64,000 bases of DNA, taken from the NCBI RefSeq assembly GCF_005938625.1, contig NZ_VCNJ01000057.1, positions 1-64,000 on the forward strand. The letters are read 5' to 3'. Shown piece by piece: positions 63,953 through 64,000 of this stretch. The notes under the pieces are model-generated. The model saw only the letters and a list, made by a program, of their open reading frames with translations. It made no database searches and was not told where the DNA came from. Numbering within the stretch: position 1 is the first letter of the stretch; each line of letters begins with the position of its first letter. A program made the translations under genes and the position numbers. This DNA comes from Pseudomonas fluorescens. GTDB lineage: Bacteria > Pseudomonadota > Gammaproteobacteria > Pseudomonadales > Pseudomonadaceae.

Positions 63953-64000
63953 GCATTCCTTTCTGGTTGAGCGGCGTGTCTCAGCTGAGTTTGGTGCTGG
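63953..64000. other. Window edge, no gene assigned
   Basis: The last 48 bases are too short to call a gene in either direction. Confidence 0.5.

Overview
This window looks like chromosomal DNA from a Pseudomonas of the P. fluorescens complex. The signs are the gacA-uvrC-pgsA-tRNA order, a TTG-started gacA, dense REP/REPIN palindromes of the GTAGGAGTGAGCCTGCTCGCGA type, GC-rich codon use and gene content typical of the group (cobW-cobN-chlD, aromatic-amino-acid-controlled DAHP synthase, modABC, yejABEF, ada-alkB). The species cannot be fixed from sequence reading alone. No phage, plasmid, IS element or CRISPR array was seen.

Layout. 1-1000: gene-free DNA with two kinds of dispersed repeat, then a cobalamin riboswitch and a hairpin covering the cobW ribosome-binding site. 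1003-7823: the cobalt chelatase module cobW-cobN-chlD. cobN carries an in-frame REPIN. chlD has an A AAA AAG slippery heptamer followed by a perfect 13-14 bp stem-loop, so one gene can give a short AAA+ subunit and a long AAA+/VWA subunit by -1 frameshifting. 7998-11582: a phospholipase-D-like protein and a TerC/CBS/CorC membrane protein. 11879-13392: a doubly frameshifted relBE-type toxin-antitoxin remnant, an unknown protein and a thioredoxin-like protein. 13648-20373: a probable sigma-54 promoter, a polar amino-acid-type ABC importer, RidA, an IclR regulator, a PLP-dependent D-amino acid deaminase and a 2-keto-3-deoxygluconate-type kinase. This combination fits catabolism of D-glucosaminate or a related amino sugar acid.

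20512-28434: a parvulin, a hybrid sensor kinase, a solitary PilU-type ATPase and a 1230-residue AT-richer orphan that may be a toxin-like protein. 28453-34438: an acetoacetate/3-hydroxybutyrate module (acetoacetyl-CoA synthetase, 3-hydroxybutyrate dehydrogenase, GntP-type permease). It has a sigma-54 promoter and two matching palindromes between it and a PAS/AAA+/Fis activator gene. 34537-40072: translationally coupled yejABEF peptide importer genes. 40205-44612: a second parvulin, a lipase, an unknown repeat-domain protein, and a DAHP synthase preceded by an aromatic-rich leader peptide, an intrinsic terminator and a second aromatic-rich small ORF.

44613-49538: nitrilase-like hydrolase, GNAT acetyltransferase, gacA, uvrC, pgsA and tRNAs for Gly, Cys and Leu. 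49604-53574: three small unknown proteins, an ABC-F ATPase and a type IB topoisomerase. 53647-56279: modABC with a perfect ModE-type operator. 56347-61118: nitronate monooxygenase, a Gly/Trp-rich exported repeat protein and an acrylyl-CoA-reductase-type oxidoreductase. 61146-63952: an alkylation-repair group (ada with lost zinc cysteines, alkB, a 2-oxoglutarate oxygenase) and a 58-residue small protein.

Most strands and operons are ordinary housekeeping or catabolic DNA. The strongest regulatory signals are the chlD recoding site, the DAHP synthase leader region, the sigma-54 sites and the riboswitch.
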